DNA of 64,000 nt from JACKHO01 sp041398745 (GTDB lineage: Bacteria; Planctomycetota; Planctomycetia; Planctomycetales; Planctomycetaceae): positions 124,001 to 188,000 of the forward strand of contig JAWKUB010000010.1 of the NCBI GenBank assembly GCA_041398745.1. The letters run 5' to 3'. Below, in pieces: positions 45,932 to 53,529 of this stretch; within the stretch, counting starts at the first letter, position 1; each line of letters opens with the position of its first letter. The position numbers were made by a program, and so were the translations under genes. The notes under the pieces were generated by a model that was given only the letters and a program-made list of their open reading frames with translations, was not told the origin of the DNA and did not search any database.

Positions 45932-46073
45932 TCCGCAAACACTTACCGCGCGGCCGTTCGACGCAAAACATCATCGAACCTCTAATCCTAGTGTAGTGAC
46001 TTCGTTTTACCCGTTCGACTCACCGCGACTCAGTTCGGTCAAACGGGGGAACAAAACAGTACCTGCTTATGCA

Positions 46074-47453
46074 CTACTTACCAATACAGAACCGACTGAA
46101 GATTCTGTCGAGAATGTCGTCGGTGTAGACCTCGCCCACAATTTCCCCCAAATGATTGAGCGCCGTCCGCATTTCAATGGCGATGAGTTCATCTCCCTCA
46201 TGCATTCCAATGAGGTCCCGGGCGCGCTGCAGCGACTCCGACGCGAGCCGGATTGCCTCCCGGCACCGTGCCGAGGAGGAGCCTAAAAGCGAATCGCGCT
46301 CGCGGCTCTGTTCCCGAAGTGTGTCGACAATTGTTGTTCGCAGTTCGGCCAGCCCCCATCCAGTTACCACTGAAACTGAAACAACCGCGTTGGTCTGCAG
46401 TGTCAGCCGGTCCGATTTGGTTAGTACGTTCAGCAGCGGCGACTCCCTGACCACAAGCTGCTCGCGGCGGGTATTGTCGAGCAACCGCTCCTCCTCGCTC
46501 AAATCCGCGGCAGTACACCACAGAATCAGGTCGGCTCGCTCGTATTGCGTAACCCGCTGGACGTTCATTGCATCATCGAGTTCGGTCTGGAATTCATCCT
46601 CCCAGCCTGCGGTGTCGACAAGGTCAAGTTCCAGACAATCCCATTCGACCGTCTGCAAAACATAGTCGCGAGTGGTCCCCGACTGCCCAGACGTCAGCGA
46701 CCGACCTGTTTCTGTAAGGGCGTTGAACAGACTGCTCTTGCCTGCATTCGGATTCCCCGCCAGCACGACTTGAGGCCGAACGGCGGTCAGCATGCGTTGT
46801 TCGCTTTGGGCCGCCAACAGGGACAACCAATCACAGGCTTCATCAAGACGGCGGCTGAGTTCAGTCCGATCCACGAACTCGATATCCTCGTCCACGAAGT
46901 CGAGCCCCGCTTCGAGATCGGCAAGATGCAACAACAGCGCCTCTCGCAACTCATGCATGCGCGAGGAAATCCCCCCTGCGAGCTGTGACAGAGCCGTTTC
47001 CAGTTGCTGCTGAGAACGGGCGTCAATCACACCCAATACCGCTTCCGCCTGCAGCAAGTCGATGCGTTGATTCAAGAACGCGCGCTGCGTGAATTCGCCG
47101 GGTTCGGCTGCTCTCACTCCAACGGAATATGTACGTTGCAGTACTGCCTGCACAATGGGGGATGCCGCGGTCAGATGCAACTCGGCGAGTGTTTCGCCCG
47201 TGAAGCTCTTGGTCGATGGCCAGAAATAGACGTCAACGGGAATTGGCGGCCAGTCAGGTAACTCAATGTACGTCTCGATTCGCTCAGGACGCTTCACTTC
47301 GGTCCAGTTCTCACCTGGAAACAACGTCGTCAAAAATTCGCGAATCGTCGGACCGCTCAAACGCACAATGGCACGACATGCGGGACCGGTGGCGGTCGCA
47401 ATGGCGGCAATGTAGTCGTGCTGGAATTCGTCCATCGAATCGATGTTCAACAT
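46074..47453 (-). CDS. mnmE: tRNA modification GTPase MnmE
   Basis: The product has 459 residues from 47453 (Met7 at 47435 is also possible and matches the usual short N-terminus). It begins DYIAAIATATGPACRAIVRLSG, the folate-binding-like domain. The helical domain has AEPGEFTQRAFLNQRIDLLQAEAV. The GTPase carries GNPNAGKSS (P-loop), a TTRDY switch and DTAGWED; it ends FSRFCIGK with the essential Cys. With MnmG it installs cmnm5U at the wobble position of certain tRNAs. Full-length and intact; mnmG is not in this window. Confidence 0.97.
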   Translation of the reverse strand: MLNIDSMDEFQHDYIAAIATATGPACRAIVRLSGPTIREFLTTLFPGENWTEVKRPERIETYIELPDWPPIPVDVYFWPSTKSFTGETLAELHLTAASPIVQAVLQRTYSVGVRAAEPGEFTQRAFLNQRIDLLQAEAVLGVIDARSQQQLETALSQLAGGISSRMHELREALLLHLADLEAGLDFVDEDIEFVDRTELSRRLDEACDWLSLLAAQSEQRMLTAVRPQVVLAGNPNAGKSSLFNALTETGRSLTSGQSGTTRDYVLQTVEWDCLELDLVDTAGWEDEFQTELDDAMNVQRVTQYERADLILWCTAADLSEEERLLDNTRREQLVVRESPLLNVLTKSDRLTLQTNAVVSVSVVTGWGLAELRTTIVDTLREQSRERDSLLGSSSARCREAIRLASESLQRARDLIGMHEGDELIAIEMRTALNHLGEIVGEVYTDDILDRIFSRFCIGK

Positions 47454-47753
47454 TTCATGCGTTGAGTGTAAAGGAAGCCATCAATCGCGCTAGGAATACT
47501 TAGCGCCAAACGTGGGGGAGGAATTGGTTCTAACAGCTGAGTCTGCGCATGACAAAACGTTGCTTCCGCACAACATTTGTGTAAGCCAAATCGCAAAAGC
47601 AACTTACGCCGAACCCTCACCAGTTGTGTGTCATTTGGAACAGCCCCTGCGTAAGCAGAGCTTAACAACTCGTGTCGAGATGCTGAACAAACAATCGTTC
47701 TCGCACGCGCGGAACGCTCGACAACGACCAGGTAGACCCAGGAGTCAAAAGAA
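47454..47753. promoter_or_regulatory. Divergent 300-nt region between mnmE and pilin-like gene
   Basis: No gene is seen here. The region must carry promoters for both directions. An AGGAG ribosome-binding site precedes the plus-strand start (47741-47745). I cannot point to a firm consensus promoter or a riboswitch. Confidence 0.4.
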
Positions 47754-48074
47754 ATGTTGAATCAGTTGTGGAATGACGAAGCCGGCTTTGTGGTATCTGC
47801 CGAACTCGTCCTCATTGCGACCATTCTGGTCATTGGAATTATCGTCGGGATGAGCGAAATCCAGCATGCCGTCAACGCCGAACTCAACGACGTCGGCGAT
47901 GCCATTGGTTCGCTCAACCAAAGCTACTGCTACTCCGGCTTCACCAAGCGTGACGGATGGCAAGAGCACGCCTTTACTCGTGGCTCAGACTTTGTCGACG
48001 TCACCGACGACTGCGACAACAACCAGTGCGACATCGCATGTGACGCTCCTCAGCGCGAAGGCTACAAGCACTAA
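47754..48074 (+). CDS. Pilin-like / Flp-type secreted small protein
   Basis: The product has 106 residues with an AGGAG site. It starts MLNQLWNDEAGFVVSAELVL, followed by a hydrophobic helix (VLIATILVIGIIVG); this N-terminus recurs in planctomycete Flp-like pilins. Cleavage after the Gly at residue 11 would leave a Glu at position 6 instead of 5, so processing by a canonical prepilin peptidase is uncertain. The soluble tail has four Cys in a cluster (YCYSGF...CDNNQCDIACDAP), possibly disulfide-bonded. No tad or pilus assembly gene is nearby. Confidence 0.7.
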   Translation: MLNQLWNDEAGFVVSAELVLIATILVIGIIVGMSEIQHAVNAELNDVGDAIGSLNQSYCYSGFTKRDGWQEHAFTRGSDFVDVTDDCDNNQCDIACDAPQREGYKH

Positions 48075-48156
48075 TTGTTTCCACTTTGACTGAATTGCAG
48101 TGCTACTTGGCGATTGAATCCGCCAGAGTACCTGTCAAAATAGTGATCGGCGCAAG

Positions 48157-48189
48157 CTCACCTTTCCCAATGCATTCGGGGAGGGTGAG
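48157..48189. terminator. Hairpin after pilin-like gene
   Basis: CTCACCTTTCCC and GGGGAGGGTGAG can pair as an imperfect stem, followed by GTTTCGTG. It lies about 80 nt after the pilin-like stop and 40 nt before the esterase start. Confidence 0.5.
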
Positions 48190-48230
48190 TTGTTTCGTGT
48201 TCGGAAGACACCAACTGAGGATTTCGGTCA

Positions 48231-49139
48231 ATGTCCGGTAAATGGTTGATCATGCTTGGCCTATCCACGTGTCTCTGTTCCCAGGCAGTGGCGCAACAGA
48301 AGAAGCCTCAGCCGCCGTTTCAATGGGTGAGTCCTGCACCGAAGAACGCCCCGGATTACGTTCAGCATGAGACGTTTTTCAGTGACTCGAACAAGGCAGA
48401 GGTTGGCTACTGCATTCTGCTGCCGACAGGGTACGACAAACCTGCTGCCAAAGGACAGCGGTATCCCGTCGTCTACTGGCTGCACGGCGGCCGTCCCGGT
48501 GGTGAGTGGAAGGCCATCAAAATGGCGAGCTACGCGAAGCAGGCCATGGACAACAAAACCATCCCGCCAATGATTTATGTCTTCCCTAACGGCGGCAAAC
48601 TGAGTCACTACGACCACGGCGACTCAAAGGGCGAGCAGGCGTTTCTGGAACTCATCAAACACGTTGACGCCACCTACCGGACCATTGCCGACCGCAGCGG
48701 TCGGGCCGTGGAAGGATTCTCCCAAGGCGGACGCGGCACAGGCCGCTACATGTTCAAACACGCCGACCTCTTCTGTTCCGCCGCTCCCATGGGAGGCGGA
48801 CATCAGCACGAAAAAAGGATTAGCGAAAGCGGCGGCCAGGAAAGTGAAACGCTCACCATTTCACCACCCTGGAACAACACGTGGGACCTCGCCCAACGCT
48901 TCGTTGCCAGCGGTCAGCAGCAGCCCCGCATTCTCATTGTCGACGGCGACGCCGATTTCAATTTCGAAGCCAACAAAGAATGGCACGAACACCTGACGAA
49001 ACTTGGTATCAAGAACGAATTCATCATCGTCCCCGGAGCCAAACACAGCGCCACCGAAGTCTACGACGCCGTCGGCCAACGTGTCATGCAGTTCCACGTC
49101 GAGAGTTTTCGCGAAAGCGGGGCGCTGAAGGCGAAGTAG
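48231..49139 (+). CDS. Exported alpha/beta-hydrolase (esterase family)
   Basis: The product has 302 residues, with GAGG before the start and a signal peptide (MSGKWLIMLGLSTCLCSQAVAQ). Esterase D/enterochelin-esterase-like pattern: EVGYCILLPTGYD, YPVVYWLHGGRPGGEW (oxyanion HGG), nucleophile in VEGFSQGGRGTGRY (GxSxG), the acid region DGDADF, and the final His in PGAKHSATE. Planctomycete genomes carry many such secreted esterases; a carbohydrate-ester substrate is plausible, not shown. The gap after it (49140-49249) has nothing I can identify. Confidence 0.87.
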   Translation: MSGKWLIMLGLSTCLCSQAVAQQKKPQPPFQWVSPAPKNAPDYVQHETFFSDSNKAEVGYCILLPTGYDKPAAKGQRYPVVYWLHGGRPGGEWKAIKMASYAKQAMDNKTIPPMIYVFPNGGKLSHYDHGDSKGEQAFLELIKHVDATYRTIADRSGRAVEGFSQGGRGTGRYMFKHADLFCSAAPMGGGHQHEKRISESGGQESETLTISPPWNNTWDLAQRFVASGQQQPRILIVDGDADFNFEANKEWHEHLTKLGIKNEFIIVPGAKHSATEVYDAVGQRVMQFHVESFRESGALKAK

Positions 49140-49249
49140 CTTGGCTTACCATCGCCGCGGCTTTGAATTTTGCTCCCCGTATTTTGAGCTTCGCTGCGAA
49201 TCCGCCATCCGACTTAAGTGTTGGCAGTCGTCGGATGCAGATGACAAAT

Positions 49250-49831
49250 CTAGCGGTACGAACCTTCTCTCACATCGATTTCGTGTCCCGACACGCCCCA
49301 CCATCGCATGTGGAGACAAAAGCGAATGTCGGCTGTAGCTGCCAGTTCAAGCGAATTCCGAATTTCGAGTAATTCACGACGCAGCTGCTCGGACATCCAG
49401 GGTTCATGGCATTGAGTCAACAATGTATCAACGACGGCGATCCCCTCCGAGGGGACGTACCAGTCGTTCGCCTCATTGCTCAGACCATGCGCATATCCAT
49501 ACTTGCTCAGTCGCGTACCGTTGTACTCCGTCAACCATTCGTCGACTTCGTCAATCCATTTAGCCAGTTCATGACCTCGAAATGACGCCGACGAACCGGG
49601 ACTGGGAAGTTGTCGTTCGAAGTAAGGGTGAATTATGCATTCCGGCATCCAGAAGTTTGGAATGGCTCCGAATACCAGAACATAAAGCCCAATTGTGAGA
49701 GCAGCAACGGGTACTGAAATTGGCCAGTCACTCAGTGTTCCCCAAATCCCAATACCGAGCGCCATGAGGGCAACAACCCATTGGCGAGTCCGACCCGATT
49801 TGAATCCTGAGGTGAATCGCTTGTTTGACAT
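49250..49831 (-). CDS. Hypothetical membrane protein
   Basis: The product has 193 residues with two adjacent membrane helices near the N-terminus (WVVALMALGIGIWGTL and VAALTIGLYVLVFGAIPNF). A soluble C-terminal domain of about 120 residues contains HELAKWIDEVDEWLTEYNG and RFCLHMRWWGVSG. No family is recognised, and I see no catalytic motif. It is flanked by a convergent esterase and, upstream, the haem-protein gene about 75 nt away, so it stands alone. Confidence 0.55.
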   Translation of the reverse strand: MSNKRFTSGFKSGRTRQWVVALMALGIGIWGTLSDWPISVPVAALTIGLYVLVFGAIPNFWMPECIIHPYFERQLPSPGSSASFRGHELAKWIDEVDEWLTEYNGTRLSKYGYAHGLSNEANDWYVPSEGIAVVDTLLTQCHEPWMSEQLRRELLEIRNSLELAATADIRFCLHMRWWGVSGHEIDVREGSYR

Positions 49832-49906
49832 GCGGTAATCGAATGGCCGTTCCTTGAAGCTGCGAAATACTTTGGCGCATCGACTGCTAACTCAGACTGG
49901 CGTCAC

Positions 49907-51223
49907 CTATCGCGTCTGCGGCTCCGGCGCCCCGTTCAGCAGTTTGGCGTCGGGCGATCCTGGTGGCTGATCGAGGGCGAGGAAGGCGAACAGGTCGGCG
50001 AGTTGCTGGGGGGTGAGTTGTTTTTCCAGCTCGTCGGGCATGAGTGAGACTTCGCTGGTTTTGTACTCTTCGATTTGGTCGCGCGGGATGATTTCCCGCT
50101 TGCCTCCCTGGATTTTCAGAATGACCTGCGTATCGCTTTCTTCGACGGGCAGACCGGTCAGGACGCGGCCATCATCCACCGCGAGAATGCGGGCCTGATA
50201 GCCGGGGCCGATGACGGCGGAAGGATCAAACACGTTCATGAGCAGTTGATCCCAGTTGTTGCGGCCATTGCGGGTAATGTCCGGTCCCACGTCGGCCCCT
50301 TCGCCGTAAATCTTGTGGCACTGGGCACAAATTTTCGTGAACACCGCCTGCCCCTGTACAGGATCGCCGGGTGTACCTTTGAGGAAGTCCCGCATTTTGT
50401 AGAACACCTGCTCGCGGTTGGGATTTCGCCCCTCTCGAATAGTGCCGTAAATCTCCTTAAACTGCTTTTGAATGGCTTCGTCCTGGAACGAAGCGACGCG
50501 TCGCAGTTGGTTCACATTCAGGGACTCAGCTGGAATTTGTTTGACCGCAATCGCTTTGAGCAGCGGTCCCGACCAGAGGGGCCGTTGGGAGAGAACTTCG
50601 ATGGCCTTGGGAGCCACGTCGGGCGAGAGGTTTGGAATCTGTTCCAGGAGTAGATCGGCCACGCTGGAATCAACGTAACGGCCCAGCGCTGCAATCAGGC
50701 CTCCCTGAAACTCGGGTTCCACTTTTTCCTGACTCAAAAGTCGTCGGGCAATGGGAATGGTTTCTTTGTCTTTCGCGGCCACGAGAGCCTGAAAGGCGGC
50801 CAGTTGCTGCTCCTGAGATGTCGCCTTCAGAGCCTCTCCGCGGACCACTTTCAGCCCGTTGGCATCACCCCAAGCGGCCGTTAAGAGGGCGGCGTCGAAC
50901 CGCAGCGAGTTGGATTCATTGGCGACAATTTCATTCAACCGCTCACCCAGTTCTTTTTTCAGCGCCTGGACACGCTCGGCGGGCAAAGAGCGGTTTTGCA
51001 CATGCGTTGTCAAGACATTTAGGCATTTCCTCGCTGTGTTTTCATCTGCATCAAGGACCAAATCGAGCAACGTGACGATACTGTCAACGTCCGGGGCCGC
51101 GTCGTCGGCCATTAATCGAAATGGTGACGCAAACAGCAACAGAGCGGAAAGAATCAGCAAAGACAACGAACCACGAAACTCACCGAAAGCACGAACAAAC
51201 AAAAAGCAATCCTGACCTGCCAT
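49907..51223 (-). CDS. HEAT-repeat plus haem c protein (TIGR02603-like), possible detached C-terminal half
   Basis: The product has 438 residues. A hydrophobic N-terminus (LLILSALLLFASPFRLMADD) can act as a signal peptide. Residues about 40-280 look like HEAT-type helical repeats. A haem motif CAQCH (299-303) is followed by GADVGPDITRNGRNNWDQLLMNVFDPSAVIGPGY and the TQVILKIQGGKREIIPRDQIEEYKTSEVSLMP end, the TIGR02603 haem-binding domain. That domain normally ends a long TIGR02604 propeller protein, and such a propeller lies at 54822-56738 on the same strand. Residues about 8-19 are coded by an inverted-repeat element (51168-51267). Confidence 0.85.
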   Translation of the reverse strand: MAGQDCFLFVRAFGEFRGSLSLLILSALLLFASPFRLMADDAAPDVDSIVTLLDLVLDADENTARKCLNVLTTHVQNRSLPAERVQALKKELGERLNEIVANESNSLRFDAALLTAAWGDANGLKVVRGEALKATSQEQQLAAFQALVAAKDKETIPIARRLLSQEKVEPEFQGGLIAALGRYVDSSVADLLLEQIPNLSPDVAPKAIEVLSQRPLWSGPLLKAIAVKQIPAESLNVNQLRRVASFQDEAIQKQFKEIYGTIREGRNPNREQVFYKMRDFLKGTPGDPVQGQAVFTKICAQCHKIYGEGADVGPDITRNGRNNWDQLLMNVFDPSAVIGPGYQARILAVDDGRVLTGLPVEESDTQVILKIQGGKREIIPRDQIEEYKTSEVSLMPDELEKQLTPQQLADLFAFLALDQPPGSPDAKLLNGAPEPQTR

Positions 51224-51267
51224 TACCTAATTTCCTTTTCGTGTCTTTCGTGCAGTTCGTGGTTCAC
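51168..51267. repeat. Inverted-repeat element, CACGAA type, overlapping two genes
   Basis: Left arm: GAACCACGAA with 9-mers CACGAAACT, CACCGAAAG, CACGAACAA (51172, 51181, 51190). Right arm: TTCGTG at 51238, 51247 and 51256, again exactly 9 nt apart, ending GGTTCAC. The left arm lies inside the start of the haem-protein gene (ends at 51223); the right end holds the TGA stop of the GxxExxY gene (51264-51266). Confidence 0.85.
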
Positions 51268-51656
51268 AAGACCAACCGCTGAATGGTCGCCTTTGGATGA
51301 GCACCGAAGTTAACAAGTAAACCCAACCGAGAGCCAGTCGCCTTGAGATAGTTCAGGACTTGAGCCAAATGTTCCGGAGCAATGGCCTTCACCGCTTTCA
51401 ATTCCACGACAATTGCGTCAAAGCAGACGAAGTCAGGCCGGAAGATTTGTGTCAGCGTTTGATCTTTGTAACTGAGCTTGAGTTCCGGCTGCGCCACAAA
51501 TGGAATTCCCCTGCGTGCAAATTCGATTACCAGACACTCCTCGTAAACACTCTCCACAAACCCGCAGCCCATTTCCCGGTAGACGTCAAAAATAGCCCCA
51601 TTGATGGTGTAGCATTCGTCCTTGTAAAGAATCCCAGACTCTCTTTCCCATGCCAT
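51264..51656 (-). CDS. GxxExxY family protein (PD-(D/E)XK-like)
   Basis: The product has 130 residues, with GGAG and AAAGGG just before the ATG. The family signature is in YREMGCGFVESVYEECLVIE (G-x-x-E-x-x-Y). A later block, FRPDFVCFDAIVVELKAVKAI, has the D...E-x-K arrangement of PD-(D/E)XK nucleases. No experimentally defined role is known to me for this family (TIGR04256). It is framed by two inverted repeats of the same type: the upstream one ends 31 nt before the ATG, and the downstream one supplies its stop codon. This tight framing suggests the gene and repeats move or are kept together. Confidence 0.88.
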   Translation of the reverse strand: MAWERESGILYKDECYTINGAIFDVYREMGCGFVESVYEECLVIEFARRGIPFVAQPELKLSYKDQTLTQIFRPDFVCFDAIVVELKAVKAIAPEHLAQVLNYLKATGSRLGLLVNFGAHPKATIQRLVL

Positions 51657-51686
51657 GTTCAGCCCTTTCTCCGATTTGAAGAATTG

Positions 51687-51779
51687 GAACCACGAAAATC
51701 ACCAAAGGCACGAACAAAAAGAACTGACGCCCAGCTCTGCTGCCAATTCTGTTCGCGTCTTTCGTGCCGTTCGTGGTTC
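51687..51779. repeat. Inverted-repeat element, CACGAA type, upstream of GxxExxY gene
   Basis: Left arm GAACCACGAA with 9-mers CACGAAAAT, CACCAAAGG, CACGAACAA (51691, 51700, 51709). Right arm TTCGCG, TTCGTG, TTCGTG at 51752, 51761 and 51770, ending GGTTC. It is the same design as 51168-51267, with a different 30-nt centre. Confidence 0.85.
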
Positions 51780-51815
51780 TTAAAGAATAGTTTTTTGCGA
51801 CTTGGTGTCCCTGAT

Positions 51816-52844
51816 CTACTGCGCCACGCACCATGACATTCGCTTTGCGAAATCTCGTTGAAACTCCTCGCGCCAGCGGCTGACTGTGGTTCGGGGATCA
51901 AATTCGTCGCTTCGGGGTAAGTCGCGATACCATCCGTCGGCTTGTCGTTCAAACTGCCCGCCCCAGCCCGCTTTTGTGGGATCATCAGTGTCGTTTCCGC
52001 CCAGCGGCAGGAAAAAGAACCAGGAGGGCGTGTCCCCTTCTTTCAGGCATCCGTGCGGATTCGGTGCTGTCCAGGTTCTGGTGGGATACAGTTTTCCCAA
52101 CGGGCCTTTGCTCCGAATGTGTGCGTCAATCCACTCGCGACTTGTGAGGTCTGTATTCCCTGTCAGATACATCCCACGGTAAGTTCCCAGCCGTTTGTCG
52201 GCCCCGGGTTTGGCACTCGCCAGAATGTACTGCATGCCGGGAAACTCGCTCCGCATCCAGTCGGCAATGCCGTCCTGGTCGTTGATGTCGTACACGCGAA
52301 ACTTCTTCACAAACTCTGCCAGCCCCTGAGTACCACGGTCATGCTTCACCCGCAACAACGCCTGCGCGAAATCCGTTTGACCACCCCAAATCGCGATGTT
52401 CAATCGGTTCTCTGCTGAGCCAGTGTCAACTCGTTTGATGAGTGCATTCGAACCTTCCGAGTCGTGCCCCTCGCCAATGTGCGGCCGCTCCCGGAAGCGA
52501 TTCCCCGATTTCACACACGCCCGCAATTGCTCCGCCTCCGGCCAGTCAGAGGCATGCTGCTTCAAATTCGGTAGCACTTCGCCGTAGGCGTCGATGAGTT
52601 CCAGAATGAGGTCTGGTCGCGTCACGGCATCTTTGAGTTCACCGCGCGTGCCCGAAGCCGAAGCAATCAACAGTTCAATGTCGAACTCATTCGCATACAC
52701 CAGCAACCGAATCATCGACTGCATATCATCAGGATCACCCCCGATGTCTGTCAGGACGGCAAGTCGAGGACGGTCGGCTGCGATTGCACCTGTGTCAAAG
52801 GCGACAGCCGTGATCAAAAGGAGAGTGATGGTGCGGATCGACAT
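51816..52844 (-). CDS. DUF1593 protein (nucleoside-hydrolase-like), exported
   Basis: The product has 342 residues with signal peptide MSIRTITLLLITAVAFDTGAIA. The mature start RLAVLTDIGGDPDDMQSMIRLL has the Asp-rich calcium-binding pattern of the inosine-uridine nucleoside hydrolase fold, and AIWGGQTDFAQAL and SWFFFLPLGGNDTDDPTKAGWGG are DUF1593 hallmarks. Probably a glycoside- or nucleoside-cleaving enzyme outside the cytoplasm; the substrate is not defined. It is a typical planctomycete 'household' gene, so its presence among defence-like genes argues that this island is not purely mobile DNA. Confidence 0.88.
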   Translation of the reverse strand: MSIRTITLLLITAVAFDTGAIAADRPRLAVLTDIGGDPDDMQSMIRLLVYANEFDIELLIASASGTRGELKDAVTRPDLILELIDAYGEVLPNLKQHASDWPEAEQLRACVKSGNRFRERPHIGEGHDSEGSNALIKRVDTGSAENRLNIAIWGGQTDFAQALLRVKHDRGTQGLAEFVKKFRVYDINDQDGIADWMRSEFPGMQYILASAKPGADKRLGTYRGMYLTGNTDLTSREWIDAHIRSKGPLGKLYPTRTWTAPNPHGCLKEGDTPSWFFFLPLGGNDTDDPTKAGWGGQFERQADGWYRDLPRSDEFDPRTTVSRWREEFQRDFAKRMSWCVAQ

Positions 52845-52926
52845 AAACCATCCTAAAATAAATTGGGAAATTCCAGTAGCTGGAAATACAGGTTTTCAAG
52901 TCACGACAAGACAGCACTGTGATCTG

Positions 52927-53529
52927 CTATGGAAGTTGAAGGAGAAGTTGAAGGACACGTTCGCTGAATTCGCCGAATCCTCCGGGGCAGCGTTGCTTCA
53001 AGAGTTCCAGATCGACGATTTCAGCGAGATCGAAGTACAATTGACGTTGCGTCCCTTCGTATGCACTCTGATTCTTGTAGTTCCTCAGCAGTGATTTGGG
53101 ATCGCTCTTCTTCTCAGGCTGAGAAATCATGTCGATGCGAATATCGAGCAACTCAGCCAACTTTGCGTGATCGGCCAGGAACCATGCGTCGTACGACTCT
53201 ACGGCCACTCCAAATGCGCGGGGAATGTTAACGAAATCACTGACCTGAGCGATATCAATTGCGGATTGGCGACTTTTGTCTCCGTCGCGATCAATCAGTA
53301 GCACGACTGCCTCGTAATCCGATTTTGCAGCGTCGTTCAGTATCCATAACAGCTTTTTGACGTGTCGATCTCCCCTGCCGTGCACGCGCTGTTTGAATGA
53401 CTTGATTGCACAGCAGGTTGCCTCAATTGACCTTTGAGGAAGTAATCGCTGCAGTAGCGACACGAGCGATGACGTCTCGCGCCCGTCCCCCAATTCATGC
53501 GGTCCTTCGCCCACAACCAGCACCCGCAT
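52927..53529 (-). CDS. DUF4276-like TOPRIM protein
   Basis: The product has 200 residues. It begins MRVLVVGEGPHELGDGRETS with Glu8 as the TOPRIM-type acidic residue; a later strand VVLLIDRDGDKSRQ carries the Asp80-x-Asp82 pair. The segment AFGVAVESYDAWFLAD is typical of DUF4276. TOPRIM domains coordinate magnesium and nick or join DNA, or act as RNases. Its ATG follows the stop of the AAA ATPase gene with no gap (TAG-ATG), so the two are surely one unit. The pair resembles an OLD-family protein (ATPase plus TOPRIM) split in two. Confidence 0.78.
   Translation of the reverse strand: MRVLVVGEGPHELGDGRETSSLVSLLQRLLPQRSIEATCCAIKSFKQRVHGRGDRHVKKLLWILNDAAKSDYEAVVLLIDRDGDKSRQSAIDIAQVSDFVNIPRAFGVAVESYDAWFLADHAKLAELLDIRIDMISQPEKKSDPKSLLRNYKNQSAYEGTQRQLYFDLAEIVDLELLKQRCPGGFGEFSERVLQLLLQLP

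Noticed and set aside
51168..51779. CRISPR array
   Set aside because: The 9-nt units are degenerate, contiguous and inverted between arms; there are no equal spacers and no cas genes.
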